DNA from: Acinetobacter sp. SAAs474
GTDB taxonomy: Bacteria > Pseudomonadota > Gammaproteobacteria > Pseudomonadales > Moraxellaceae
Reading direction: 5' to 3'
NCBI RefSeq assembly: GCF_032823475.1
Contig: NZ_CP127913.1
Location: 62,001-126,000, forward strand
Length of the DNA: 64,000 nt
The translations under genes and the position numbers were made by a program. Below the pieces are notes generated by a model. That model did not search any database, was not told where the DNA came from, and saw only the letters and a list, made by a program, of their open reading frames with translations. This document shows positions 45,709 to 53,598 of the stretch, piece after piece (positions within the stretch are counted from its first letter, which is position 1; each line of letters begins with the position of its first letter).

Positions 45709-46008
45709 AAGTTCATCATAGGAGATTTGTTACAGAGTGTATATGGGTAAAATCCTTAAATTGCTGTGCGCTTAGGCGTACAAAATTGTGTGAATTTTAT
45801 CCATGTATTTATCCGCAGAAAATGTGGATGAATTGGAAGGTAAAAGGCTTATATTTACTATGGAATTGTTGTTTTAGATGTTTTTTTGCACGATTTTATG
45901 AGCAAAAAGTGACAAATTGATTTAAAAAAATAGCCAACAGATTTTTAAGTCGGCTTTTAGTGGTTTTTTAGGTCAATTAAATCTTTATAAGTATTTGAAA
46001 AATAAATT
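45580..46008 (-). repeat. 0.4-kb repeat, copy 2
   Basis: Inverted counterpart of 42605-43030. The central palindrome is degenerate here (TGTGCGCTTAGGCGTACA), while the promoter, RNA stem and terminator are kept, which suggests that the small RNA is the selected part. Confidence 0.8.
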
Positions 46009-46019
46009 TTTTATAAACC

Positions 46020-46047
46020 GTTTCGTATAAGCGACATTATGTTAAAT
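46020..46047 (+). other. pdif-like XerC/XerD site
   Basis: GTTTCGTATAA, spacer GCGACA, TTATGTTAAAT; one mismatch in the XerC arm. It lies 31 bases from the end of the MazF-like gene. Confidence 0.75.
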
Positions 46048-46078
46048 GGAGAGATTTTCAAATAAATTATGTGAGCTA

Positions 46079-46453
46079 CTAAATAGGATTAGCTTTAATG
46101 TGGGCTTTCAAGCGTTCTTTGTAATTTTGAATAAACTTAGTCAACTCTATAACATCAGTATGACTTAATTGACCAATATATTTTCCACTTCTTAATATTT
46201 CACAAAAATCAAAGCTCATTGTGCTACGAATGTCAATATAAGATGACTTCTGTAAACCCGCCTGTCTCCAATCTCGAATCGGATAATATTGCAACTTAAT
46301 ATAATCTGATTTGTCCTTGTACTGGCTTGTAATCGAATCTAATAGCACAACTGTTAAATTAACTTTACCAATTTCAACTGTATAGCGTTCTTTCCCTTCA
46401 AGGGTATCTGAGCTAAATTTTACAAAAATTCGATAAATATCACCAACAGCCAT
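46079..46453 (-). CDS. MazF/PemK-like toxin
   Basis: 124 residues. VGDIYRIFVKF at the start and YYPIRDWRQAGLQKSSYIDI in the middle match PemK/MazF-like endoribonuclease toxins; the C-terminus GQLSHTDVIELTKFIQNYKERLK is typical. It lies directly downstream of a Phd/YefM-type antitoxin, two bases apart, the normal order for such pairs. The combination of Phd-type antitoxin and MazF-type toxin is known among hybrid modules. Confidence 0.75.
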   Translation of the reverse strand: MAVGDIYRIFVKFSSDTLEGKERYTVEIGKVNLTVVLLDSITSQYKDKSDYIKLQYYPIRDWRQAGLQKSSYIDIRSTMSFDFCEILRSGKYIGQLSHTDVIELTKFIQNYKERLKAHIKANPI

Positions 46454-46455
46454 AC

Positions 46456-46770
46456 TTATTGCTCTTCTGCTTCTTCAAATACGCCTTTGGAGTTCAAAAG
46501 CATGCGTTTGATCGGTTGACCAGTTAACTGAGCAATATCCAAAAGATCACAAACCATTTGCTGTCCTAGCTGTTCACGCCGAGCAGCGTCAACGATTTCC
46601 TGCATGTTTTGAAATTCTTCAAAGCTCAAAACAACAGCTTCAGGCGTATTGTTCGTGCAAACAAAAACAGGTTTATGACTATCTTTGACACCTTGGACAA
46701 TTTTGCTCCAAGATTTGCGAACATCAGTCGCAGAAACAGTCGCACCGTTAATAAAAGTTAATCCATCCAT
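46456..46770 (-). CDS. Phd/YefM-type antitoxin
   Basis: 104 residues. The N-terminal domain ATVSATDVRKSWSKIVQGVKDSHKPVFVCTNNTPEAVVLSFEEF is the Phd/YefM fold; the C-terminus is longer than usual and would bind the toxin. It leads the operon. The module lies between pdif sites at 46020 and 47094, which are direct repeats of each other. Confidence 0.82.
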   Translation of the reverse strand: MDGLTFINGATVSATDVRKSWSKIVQGVKDSHKPVFVCTNNTPEAVVLSFEEFQNMQEIVDAARREQLGQQMVCDLLDIAQLTGQPIKRMLLNSKGVFEEAEEQ

Positions 46771-47137
46771 ATCTAAGACCTCATACTATATGACAAAAAT
46801 TATATCATATTTGCCATACGATTTAACCACATTTTAATAATGCAATATCAACATGAGCTATGTGATTTTATATATTAATGGTCTACTTGGAACAGAAATG
46901 ACTGGTAGACTACGAATAGGAATAACGGGGGCATTGTTTGATGAATGATTATTAAGTTTGTTTGAACTTTTTCGTGGAACATTGATCAGATATTAATCGC
47001 GAAACATGAAAAATCACGTAAAAAAGCCACTACTGGTTAATAGTGGCTATTTCATATTCTTAATCAATTGAAAAATAACGTGATTTAAAAAGCATTACGT
47101 ATAATTGGTATTATGTTAATTTTAGAAAAATTTAAGT
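46771..47137. other. Non-coding with nested hairpins and a pdif site
   Basis: Promoter region of the antitoxin, then AGCCACTA/TAGTGGCT (47025-47032, 47041-47048) nested inside AAATCACGT/ACGTGATTT (47011-47019, 47078-47086). The pdif site 47094-47121 follows. No gene seen. Confidence 0.5.
47094..47121 (+). other. pdif-like XerC/XerD site
   Basis: ATTACGTATAA, spacer TTGGTA, TTATGTTAATT. Opens the one-gene module 47094-47543. Confidence 0.8.
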
Positions 47138-47521
47138 ATGTGGAAAATATATAAAGAAGAAAGTTCTGATCTTGGATTTGCTATTGGGTGTCTATTTTCA
47201 GAAGCAATTAATTTAAATGAGTTTAGGCAGTGGGTTGAGCTTTGTATTAATGATTTAAATCAAGATGAAATACCATTTTATATGTTTGATCTTATAGATT
47301 TCGAAGGCTCATTAGCAAAGATTCATTTAATTATTGGATTTGTACCAAGCTCTGGACTATCAAAAACAGAGAAAATGGCGTTAGAAGGCATTTCTTATCT
47401 AAGGGGAATAGATATTTTTGACCCTATTTCTACGCAAGAACAATCTATTGAATACCTAAAGAACAACCCACATGTCTCAGAGAAATTTAAGCGCACTTTT
47501 CCTTTTATAAATTTTATTTAA
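47138..47521 (+). CDS. Unrecognised protein in a one-gene pdif module
   Basis: 127 residues, soluble, acidic in the middle (LNQDEIPFYMFDLIDFEGSLAKIHLIIGFVP). No family recognised; the size and acidity recall immunity proteins, but there is no toxin beside it. Its stop codon (47519-47521) lies within the pdif site 47516-47543, like the tail at 1-185. The gene plus its two inverted sites make a compact exchangeable cassette. Confidence 0.6.
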   Translation: MWKIYKEESSDLGFAIGCLFSEAINLNEFRQWVELCINDLNQDEIPFYMFDLIDFEGSLAKIHLIIGFVPSSGLSKTEKMALEGISYLRGIDIFDPISTQEQSIEYLKNNPHVSEKFKRTFPFINFI

Positions 47522-47543
47522 CATAATGGGTGTTATACGAAAT
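47516..47543 (-). other. pdif-like XerD/XerC site
   Basis: ATTTAACATAA, spacer TGGGTG, TTATACGAAAT. Inverted relative to 47094; contains the stop codon of the upstream gene. Confidence 0.88.
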
Positions 47544-47569
47544 TAAAAAAAACTGTGTCTAAGGCATGG

Positions 47570-47597
47570 GCTTCGTATAATCCGTATTATGTTAATT
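47570..47597 (+). other. pdif-like XerC/XerD site
   Basis: GCTTCGTATAA, spacer TCCGTA, TTATGTTAATT; only 26 bases after the previous site. Opens the TetR/HPP module. Confidence 0.8.
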
Positions 47598-47607
47598 GTA
47601 GGAAATC

Positions 47608-48150
47608 TTAATCGACTATTAATAGACTATTTATATTTTTCTTTAGACTATTAGCAATATTAAGATCAAATCCATCTACCAAAAATCTACTAATTAGCCC
47701 TTCTATCAAAGTATAAATTAGCTCAGATAAATCTTGATGGCTTGCTAATAAGCAATGTTCTGATACTAAGTCTTTTATCCATTGCTTATGCTTTTTAGAA
47801 ACAGAAATTATATCTTGCTCACTTTGACTTGACTCGGCTACAGCCCTAACAAACAAGCACCCTTTGAAAGAATCTTGTTGAAACCATTCCATGTGCCAAT
47901 CAAAAATTTTATTAATTGCATATAGACCTTTAGCTGCTCCAATGTATTGAAATAGACTTTTTTTAAATTTTTCATCACGAGCTGTAAGTACAGATTTAAC
48001 CAACTGATTTTTATTTTTGTAATAAGTATACATAGTAGTTTTAGAGCAGCCTGATTCATCTCGAATTAGGTCAACGCCAACGCCAACAAAGCTATTTTCA
48101 TTAAATAATCTTTCAGCTGTATCTAAAATTTTCAATGCTGATTTTGACAT
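47608..48150 (-). CDS. TetR-family regulator
   Basis: 180 residues from ATG 48150, preferred to 48159 because AGGAT lies at proper distance upstream. HTH ALKILDTAERLFNENSFVGVGVDLIRDESGCSKTTMYTYYKNKNQLV. A 28-base perfect palindrome lies between it and the divergent HPP gene, so it probably represses both. Module borders are inverted pdif sites. Confidence 0.9.
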   Translation of the reverse strand: MSKSALKILDTAERLFNENSFVGVGVDLIRDESGCSKTTMYTYYKNKNQLVKSVLTARDEKFKKSLFQYIGAAKGLYAINKIFDWHMEWFQQDSFKGCLFVRAVAESSQSEQDIISVSKKHKQWIKDLVSEHCLLASHQDLSELIYTLIEGLISRFLVDGFDLNIANSLKKNINSLLIVD

Positions 48151-48170
48151 CAAAGGCATCCTATAAATAA

Positions 48171-48198
48171 AAAAATAGTACAGATCTGTACTATTTTT
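48171..48198. promoter_or_regulatory. TetR operator (28-base perfect palindrome)
   Basis: Centred on TACAGATCTGTA with 14-base arms AAAAATAGTACAGA and its exact complement. It is midway between the divergent tetR and HPP genes. Confidence 0.75.
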
Positions 48199-48248
48199 AT
48201 TTTATCTGTATTATGATTTAAAAACAATATTTTAAAGAGATACTAAAA

Positions 48249-48779
48249 ATGTTTTCAATTTTAGAAGGAAAGGAAAAACTAGCTGTATTTCCAAAAAAAA
48301 ATGAAGTTCTAAGAAGCCTAATTGGAGGAACAATCAGTATCTTCTTTTTACTTACACTGACTAAGTTAACAGGACATATTTACATCATGGCTCCATTCGG
48401 CGCCACTTGTGTAATTCTTTACGCAGTCTCACAGTCACCATTAGCACAACCTAGAAATGTTATATTCGGTCATCTCATTTCAGCTTTTATTGGCTTATTT
48501 TTTCTCAAATTTTTCTCTGAATCTAATCTAACCATAGCTTTATCTGTAGGCTGTGCAATTGCATTAATGCAAGTTTTTAAATGTGTACATCCACCAGCTG
48601 GAGCTAATCCCTTAGTTATACTTTTAACAGCAAATTCCATTAACTATGAATGGAGTTTCTTAGTTTTTCCTGTCTTATTAGGATCTATAGTTTTAGTTTT
48701 GGTTGCTGCTATCGTAAACAATATTAAAAATGATAATAAGTGGCCCCTTTACGGCTTAGGTTTGATTAAAACTAAGTAA
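48249..48779 (+). CDS. HPP-family membrane protein
   Basis: 176 residues, four to five spans. CVHPPAGANPLVIL contains the family's HPP motif; MAPFGATCVILYAVSQSPLAQPRNV is also conserved. Members have been linked to nitrite transport in plants and cyanobacteria; in bacteria the role is mostly unknown. It is divergent from its presumed TetR regulator. Confidence 0.88.
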   Translation: MFSILEGKEKLAVFPKKNEVLRSLIGGTISIFFLLTLTKLTGHIYIMAPFGATCVILYAVSQSPLAQPRNVIFGHLISAFIGLFFLKFFSESNLTIALSVGCAIALMQVFKCVHPPAGANPLVILLTANSINYEWSFLVFPVLLGSIVLVLVAAIVNNIKNDNKWPLYGLGLIKTK

Positions 48780-48801
48780 TAATTTCTTGAAAGTTGAATC
48801 C

Positions 48802-48829
48802 ATTTAACATACTGGTCGTAATGCGAAAT
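48802..48829 (-). other. pdif-like XerD/XerC site
   Basis: ATTTAACATAC, spacer TGGTCG, TAATGCGAAAT. Closes the TetR/HPP module. Confidence 0.75.
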
Positions 48830-48880
48830 TTGAAGAATGTTAGATCAAAATCTAAGTTCTAATTTTTGAAAATCATCAAT

Positions 48881-48908
48881 AAAAATGGGAGCTTAAGCTC
48901 CCATTTTT
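48881..48908. terminator. Perfect hairpin next to pdif
   Basis: AAAAATGGGAGC, TTAA centre, GCTCCCATTTTT: usable in both directions. Abuts the pdif site at 48910. Confidence 0.8.
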
Positions 48909-48909
48909 G

Positions 48910-48937
48910 ACTTCGCATAACGTGTATTATGTTAATT
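48910..48937 (+). other. pdif-like XerC/XerD site
   Basis: ACTTCGCATAA, spacer CGTGTA, TTATGTTAATT. Confidence 0.85.
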
Positions 48938-48965
48938 TTAGATATTCTTTATACTCTATGATTTA

Positions 48966-49449
48966 CTTCTGGCTTTGAAATCAAATGTTGGAATGGTGAA
49001 AAAGTAAGGGTTGTCTTCAGTTTAGACTGCTGTGATCGAGAAATTATGAGTTATGCAGCAACAACAGCAGGCATCAGTACGGTTTGGTACAGTATTTCAC
49101 AGTATTTCATCTACCACAAAGGGTTGAATGGCTGACAGATAACGGTAGTTGTTACATTGCACAATCCACACGTATGTTTGCACAGTCATTAGGTTTTCAT
49201 GTCTGCACAACACCAATTCGCAGCCCACAAAGTAATGGTATGGCTGAGGCGTTTGTGAAGACCTTTAAGCGGTACTATGTGTATTTAAGTGATGTACCAG
49301 ATGCAGAAACTGTCATGAGATATTTATCTATCTGGATTGAAGACTATAATTGCAATCATCTACATAGTGGGTTAAAAATGAAATCCCCTCGGGAATTTCG
49401 TTCGCTAAAGTTAGTAAGTTAAATGTCCGTTTTTATAGGGGATAATACA
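48966..49449 (+). mobile_element. IS2-like fragment (3' part)
   Basis: The last part of an IS2-like orfB with the same 41-base deletion as 1671-2442, plus a 10-base duplication CAGTATTTCA at the junction. The end GGGGATAATACA at 49449 is the element terminus. The 5' half is missing. Confidence 0.88.
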
Positions 49450-49510
49450 CCATTTCAAATTTTCGTTCATGACATACCTATTTTTAAAAGTACATAAATC
49501 TTAAATGCAT

Positions 49511-49912
49511 TTATTTTGAATCTAATTTTTGAGCAAATTTAATACCTAAGAATATTGTTAATATTAGGAAAATAAGATGTACATTTTCTGCCATGAAAGT
49601 ATGTTCTAACTTATTTGCAATAATGATGTATTTATGAAAAGCCCAATACGTCAAAGCATATAATATAAAAAAGCATAAGAGTAATAGGACTTTAAGAAGA
49701 GCTCTTTTTACTTGCCTATTAGGTACTTCACCTATCAAAAGCTCAATAAGAAGACTAGTAATAAAATATAGAGGTGTTAAATACAGCAATATTTCAGGTA
49801 TCACACCCAAGAAAGGCTTTCCTGTAGCTATATTGATATATGCAAAATATCCAAGACCGTATACAACAGTTAAACTTATTATAAGAATTATCCATTTAGC
49901 TTTTTTGTTCAT
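49511..49912 (-). CDS. Small membrane protein A
   Basis: 133 residues, about four spans (WIILIISLTVVYGLGYFAYI, ILLYLTPLYFITSLLIELLI, LLLLCFFILYALTYW, VHLIFLILTIFLGI). Not recognised. ATG 49912 is chosen; a GTG at 49918 is possible. The end of the gene upstream overlaps it. The last of three small membrane-protein genes in one pdif module. Confidence 0.6.
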   Translation of the reverse strand: MNKKAKWIILIISLTVVYGLGYFAYINIATGKPFLGVIPEILLYLTPLYFITSLLIELLIGEVPNRQVKRALLKVLLLLCFFILYALTYWAFHKYIIIANKLEHTFMAENVHLIFLILTIFLGIKFAQKLDSK

Positions 49913-50126
49913 TTTCACTTCTTTTCTGGTGTCTAAATTTTTTATAATTCATATAAAACTTTAAAATTGACAGGGATAAACCTATTAAACAATAAATGGA
50001 AAAAACCCCAATATTAATTAATGGTTTATCCAAGAAATAGTTGGCAAGAACGGTACCAAAAGTGAGTAATCCTATATATTCAAAAAATGAAAATCGGCTA
50101 ATTTGAGAATTAAATAATTTCTTCAT
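49896..50126 (-). CDS. Small membrane protein B
   Basis: 76 residues with two spans (YIGLLTFGTVLANYFL and IGVFSIYCLIGLSLSILKFYM) and a very basic tail (KKFRHQKRSENEQKS). Not recognised. Between proteins A and C and translated in the same direction. Confidence 0.6.
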   Translation of the reverse strand: MKKLFNSQISRFSFFEYIGLLTFGTVLANYFLDKPLINIGVFSIYCLIGLSLSILKFYMNYKKFRHQKRSENEQKS

Positions 50127-50148
50127 AGAGATATCTTTTGTATTTTGA

Positions 50149-50550
50149 TCATTTCTTTGAATTTCCTAGAATAAATTTATGCTGTATTAGTATTCCTATA
50201 AGAATTATTGATATAAAAGAACAGGTACTCCACAACGTATCATCTAAATTATTAGGAGTAAGTAAGTACCTAAAAATCACTCCGTAAATAGAAAGAATGA
50301 TTAAAGCTAAAGTAATTGACTTTAAGAATATAGAAGTGGAAAAATCTATATTTTCTCTTTGGGGACCTGACTTATACATAAAGTACCCCCATGCAATACC
50401 ACCAATAATAGAGATGATAATTAAGATGAAATAAGAACCGAAAGCTGGAGGTTTATTTTCAATCCATCTGAGGGCAGATATAAATAAAGAAAAAGGTATT
50501 CCCCAGCCTAAGCCCCCATGTATAAATATCAACTGATTTTTTTTGTTCAT
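50149..50550 (-). CDS. Small membrane protein C
   Basis: 133 residues, about four spans, with YFILIIISIIGGIAWGYFMYKSGPQ in the middle. Not recognised. First gene of the three-gene unit; the trio lies between the pdif sites 48910 and 50626. Confidence 0.6.
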   Translation of the reverse strand: MNKKNQLIFIHGGLGWGIPFSLFISALRWIENKPPAFGSYFILIIISIIGGIAWGYFMYKSGPQRENIDFSTSIFLKSITLALIILSIYGVIFRYLLTPNNLDDTLWSTCSFISIILIGILIQHKFILGNSKK

Positions 50551-50625
50551 TTTTTAACAATGTAATCAATAATTATTCCCAATTATATCAAGTCTTGTAA
50601 GTAATTAAAATTTAAGATTTTCTAA

Positions 50626-50653
50626 AATTAACATACTAGACATTATGCGAAGT
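50626..50653 (-). other. pdif-like XerD/XerC site
   Basis: AATTAACATAC, spacer TAGACA, TTATGCGAAGT. Closes the small-membrane-protein module. Confidence 0.78.
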
Positions 50654-50654
50654 C

Positions 50655-50682
50655 AAAAATGAGAGTTTAGGCTCCCATTTTT
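50655..50682. terminator. Hairpin next to pdif
   Basis: AAAAATGAGAG, TTTAG, then GCTCCCATTTTT; like 48881-48908 with one mismatch. It lies directly beside the XerC arm of 50626-50653. Confidence 0.7.
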
Positions 50683-50733
50683 ATTGATTATTTTCAAAAA
50701 TTAGAACCCAGATTTTGATCTAAAATTCTCTAA

Positions 50734-50761
50734 AATTGGCATAACACCCATTATGTTAAAT
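50734..50761 (+). other. pdif-like XerC/XerD site
   Basis: AATTGGCATAA, spacer CACCCA, TTATGTTAAAT; diverged XerC arm. The 80 bases between this and 50653 are an inverted copy of those between 48829 and 48910. Confidence 0.72.
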
Positions 50762-50770
50762 CATAGGTAT

Positions 50771-51710
50771 CTACACATCATTGTATGGATATCCCAAAGC
50801 AATTTCAGCCATACTTTTTAAGTCATCTATTGAATATTCTGATAGCAATTGAAGAGTATTCAATAAGATCGAAAGTCCTGCCAATATTGCAGGTGCACTT
50901 TCTCGTCGACCTCGCTTTTGTTGTCTTCCTGATATCCTCGTTAAAAATACTCTAACTTTCGTATTTTGCTCATCATTATTACGTTGAATTCGCCATGTTA
51001 AAACACAGGCCATACAGGAAATAAGTAGACGTCTTAAGATGGCTTGTGGTGTTGTTTGTAGCCATGATTCAACATCATAACCTGCCTGTTTTAACAGTTT
51101 AAAGAAGCTTTCAATGTTCCAACGCCAATAATACCACTGAGCAAGTTCAAACATTTTTATTTCACTAGGCACATTGCTCAATAATGTCCAGCGCGCAAGT
51201 GTTTTTCCATCGATGTCTCGAACTTCTGCAATGATCAAACGTACATCTAAAGGAATACCTTTTTGAGGTGGTATTCTTTTACCGTTTGTATCTATTTTTT
51301 TAGGTTTAGCATTTCTTGTAATCTTAATTTCAGCTTCACCCACATATAGCTGTTCTGTTCGTCCTTTATAGTTAACTTTTTGTGCTGAACTTAATACCAT
51401 CTGATCTGAAACTTCACGAACTTTATAGTTTTTCCCTTGATATTCAACTAAATGACCTTCTTTTCCTCGAATAAGATATAAATAATCCTGTTGTTGCATA
51501 AACCGAAGATGAGCAACTGAATCACCTTGATGATCGATTATGTGGACAAGTTTTTTCCCTAACTGGACTGCTCCCAGTATGCTAGACACGAGACAACTTC
51601 ATTTTAAAGCTGCCTCAAATACATTTGCTCGTACCATTTTTCGTGTTTTATAGCTCTTTTTGGCAGCTTGAAGCAGGACAGTATCAAAAAGAGAATCTGT
51701 AAAATACAAG
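50771..51710 (-). pseudogene. IS4-family transposase remnant
   Basis: The open part (50771-51589) carries IIDHQGDSVAHLRF and YYWRWNIESFFKLLK, the Y-R-E-K signature of IS4 transposases. Upstream residues (FDTVLLQAAKKSYKTRKMVRANVFEAALK) are separated by a stop near 51600, and the true N-terminus is missing. No terminal repeats found. Confidence 0.8.
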
Positions 51711-51735
51711 AAGCGGCACCTATATAAGAAATCAG

Positions 51736-52359
51736 TTAATTTTGTCCGTTATTTCCCCATTTTAAATAAGCTTTGCGTTGGCTTAAAAGGTCATAATAGC
51801 GTTTTATATGTGAGTAATTAGGCTTATCAAAAGGTGTTAAATACCAACGTTGTACTGAAAGCCCAATGCATATATCGGCAAGTGAAAATTGAGTACCTAC
51901 GACATAAGCTTGTGTACGTTCTAATTGGGTATCTAAAATTTTCATCATTTCAGTCCATGCGTGGATACTATCTTGAACACGGACGATATCTTGGTGTTTG
52001 GGTGATTTTCGGACGATATGCATAAGTGCATAAGACCAACTATTATTGAGTTCGATACCTTGCCAATCAATCCACTGATCAATCTTGGCACGTTGCTTTG
52101 GATTTTGTGGATAAAGTATGTCCCCATTATAGCTATTAGATAAATAACGAATGATTGAATTTGATTGCCAAAGAATAAAGTCATCATCAATAAGTACTGG
52201 GATTGTCGCATTGGGATTCATTGCTATAAATTCAGCTTCTTGGGTAGATCGAAAATTACGTCCCCAATCTTCACGCAGATACTGTAAATCTAATTCATCG
52301 CATAACCAAAGTAGTTTTCTAACATTAATGGAGTCGGCACGTCCTAATATTTTGAGCAT
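51736..52359 (-). CDS. Glutathione S-transferase
   Basis: 207 residues. Thioredoxin-fold N-terminus LKILGRADSINVRKLLWLCDEL with a serine at the active position, NPNATIPVLIDDD (cis-proline), QSNSIIRYLSN and the C-terminal helical domain with FSLADICIGLSVQRW. A typical beta-class-like or theta-like soluble GST; the substrate is unknown. Confidence 0.9.
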   Translation of the reverse strand: MLKILGRADSINVRKLLWLCDELDLQYLREDWGRNFRSTQEAEFIAMNPNATIPVLIDDDFILWQSNSIIRYLSNSYNGDILYPQNPKQRAKIDQWIDWQGIELNNSWSYALMHIVRKSPKHQDIVRVQDSIHAWTEMMKILDTQLERTQAYVVGTQFSLADICIGLSVQRWYLTPFDKPNYSHIKRYYDLLSQRKAYLKWGNNGQN

Positions 52360-52723
52360 TTTAGATCCTTAATTTTCTGATATTCGCTATATCCTTAATA
52401 TTTACTTATTATGTCATGCCGATAAGCATTATCGATTGAGAATAACCAAATTCTTTCAGCATTTTTTATCATTAATTACACTAAATTGAGTAGCCACCAA
52501 GTTTACCTCCAGCAAAAGTGATTAATTGGACTACGACTAAGTTTTTTTGATCTATGCTATATATTAAAAGTGACAAGTTTGTTTAAAAAATAGTCGACAT
52601 ATTTCCATGTCGAAATTTTGCTGTTTTAGGTAGGTTTATTATTCAAGTCTATGAAAAAATATATTGTTATAAAATTTTTTATATGATGCGCATGATTTTA
52701 ATTGATTGTTATTGAGTGAAATT
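52360..52723. other. Non-coding with a partial repeat
   Basis: 52568-52640 matches, in diverged form, the outer part of the 0.4-kb repeats at 42605 and 45580 (GTGACAA-TTG-TTTAAAAAATAG). No gene is seen; it may hold a decayed third copy. Confidence 0.5.
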
Positions 52724-53488
52724 TTATTTAAAGTTTTGAGGCGAATAGCCTAAATGGCGTTTAAACATAGCACTAAAGGCACTTGAACTTGTATAACCTA
52801 GTGATGTCGCTATATGTGAGATAGAGTTTCCCTGAGCTAATTGACTCAATGCTAATACAATATGCATGTGCTGAATCCATCCCCTATAAGCTAGCCCAGT
52901 TTCTTTTTTAAATAACCTCATCAAAGTTCTGGAACTGGTTCCAATGAGATCCGACCATGTATTCAGATCTTTAGAATGTTTGGGATCGTTAATTAATTGT
53001 TCGCAAATTAAAATTAAACGCTTATCCTTTGGCCATGGAATTTCTATTGGAAAGGTAGGAGATTGTCTAATTTCTTCAAAAATAAGTAGTTGCAAAGACT
53101 TTTGTAAATCTTCACTGTATAATATTTCATGATGTTGCATTTCATCAAGCTGATTTAGCCTCAAAACTAATTCTTTCAATAAATTCGTCATTCTCACTAG
53201 AAAACATTTATCTCCTAAAATATTTGCAGCATTTTGTTCAACTAAGGCTGTACTTAAGCGTACTTCACTTAATGAGGTGACGCTATGTTCCATAAATGCT
53301 GGAATCCATAAGGCACATTGCGGAGGAATTAACCAAATATTTTCTGCAGTATGAACGCGTATTTCGCCTTTAGATGCATAAAGCAATTGAGCACGATTAT
53401 GCTGATGTGGAGGTATAGTACTTCCATAATTGTGTTGTGATCCCATAGAAATAACTAATGTAGAAATCATATTTTTACTTAAAGACAT
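52724..53488 (-). CDS. AraC-family regulator with cupin domain
   Basis: 254 residues. N-terminal cupin-like part (IPPHQHNRAQLLYASKGEIRV, IPPQCALWIPAFMEHSV) and C-terminal double HTH (SRTLMRLFKKETGLAYRGWIQ and ISHIATSLGYTSSSAFSAMFKRHLGYSP). Divergent from the Fsr-like pump, 110 bases apart, so it probably controls that gene. Confidence 0.9.
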   Translation of the reverse strand: MSLSKNMISTLVISMGSQHNYGSTIPPHQHNRAQLLYASKGEIRVHTAENIWLIPPQCALWIPAFMEHSVTSLSEVRLSTALVEQNAANILGDKCFLVRMTNLLKELVLRLNQLDEMQHHEILYSEDLQKSLQLLIFEEIRQSPTFPIEIPWPKDKRLILICEQLINDPKHSKDLNTWSDLIGTSSRTLMRLFKKETGLAYRGWIQHMHIVLALSQLAQGNSISHIATSLGYTSSSAFSAMFKRHLGYSPQNFK

Positions 53489-53598
53489 TGCTATTAACTC
53501 GTTAAATTGTCACTTATAGAATGATTTTTGGAATATAGCCTTAAATATGCCAGATTATAATAGTCATTATTAAAGTTTTAAGGCAAATAAAGTATTTC

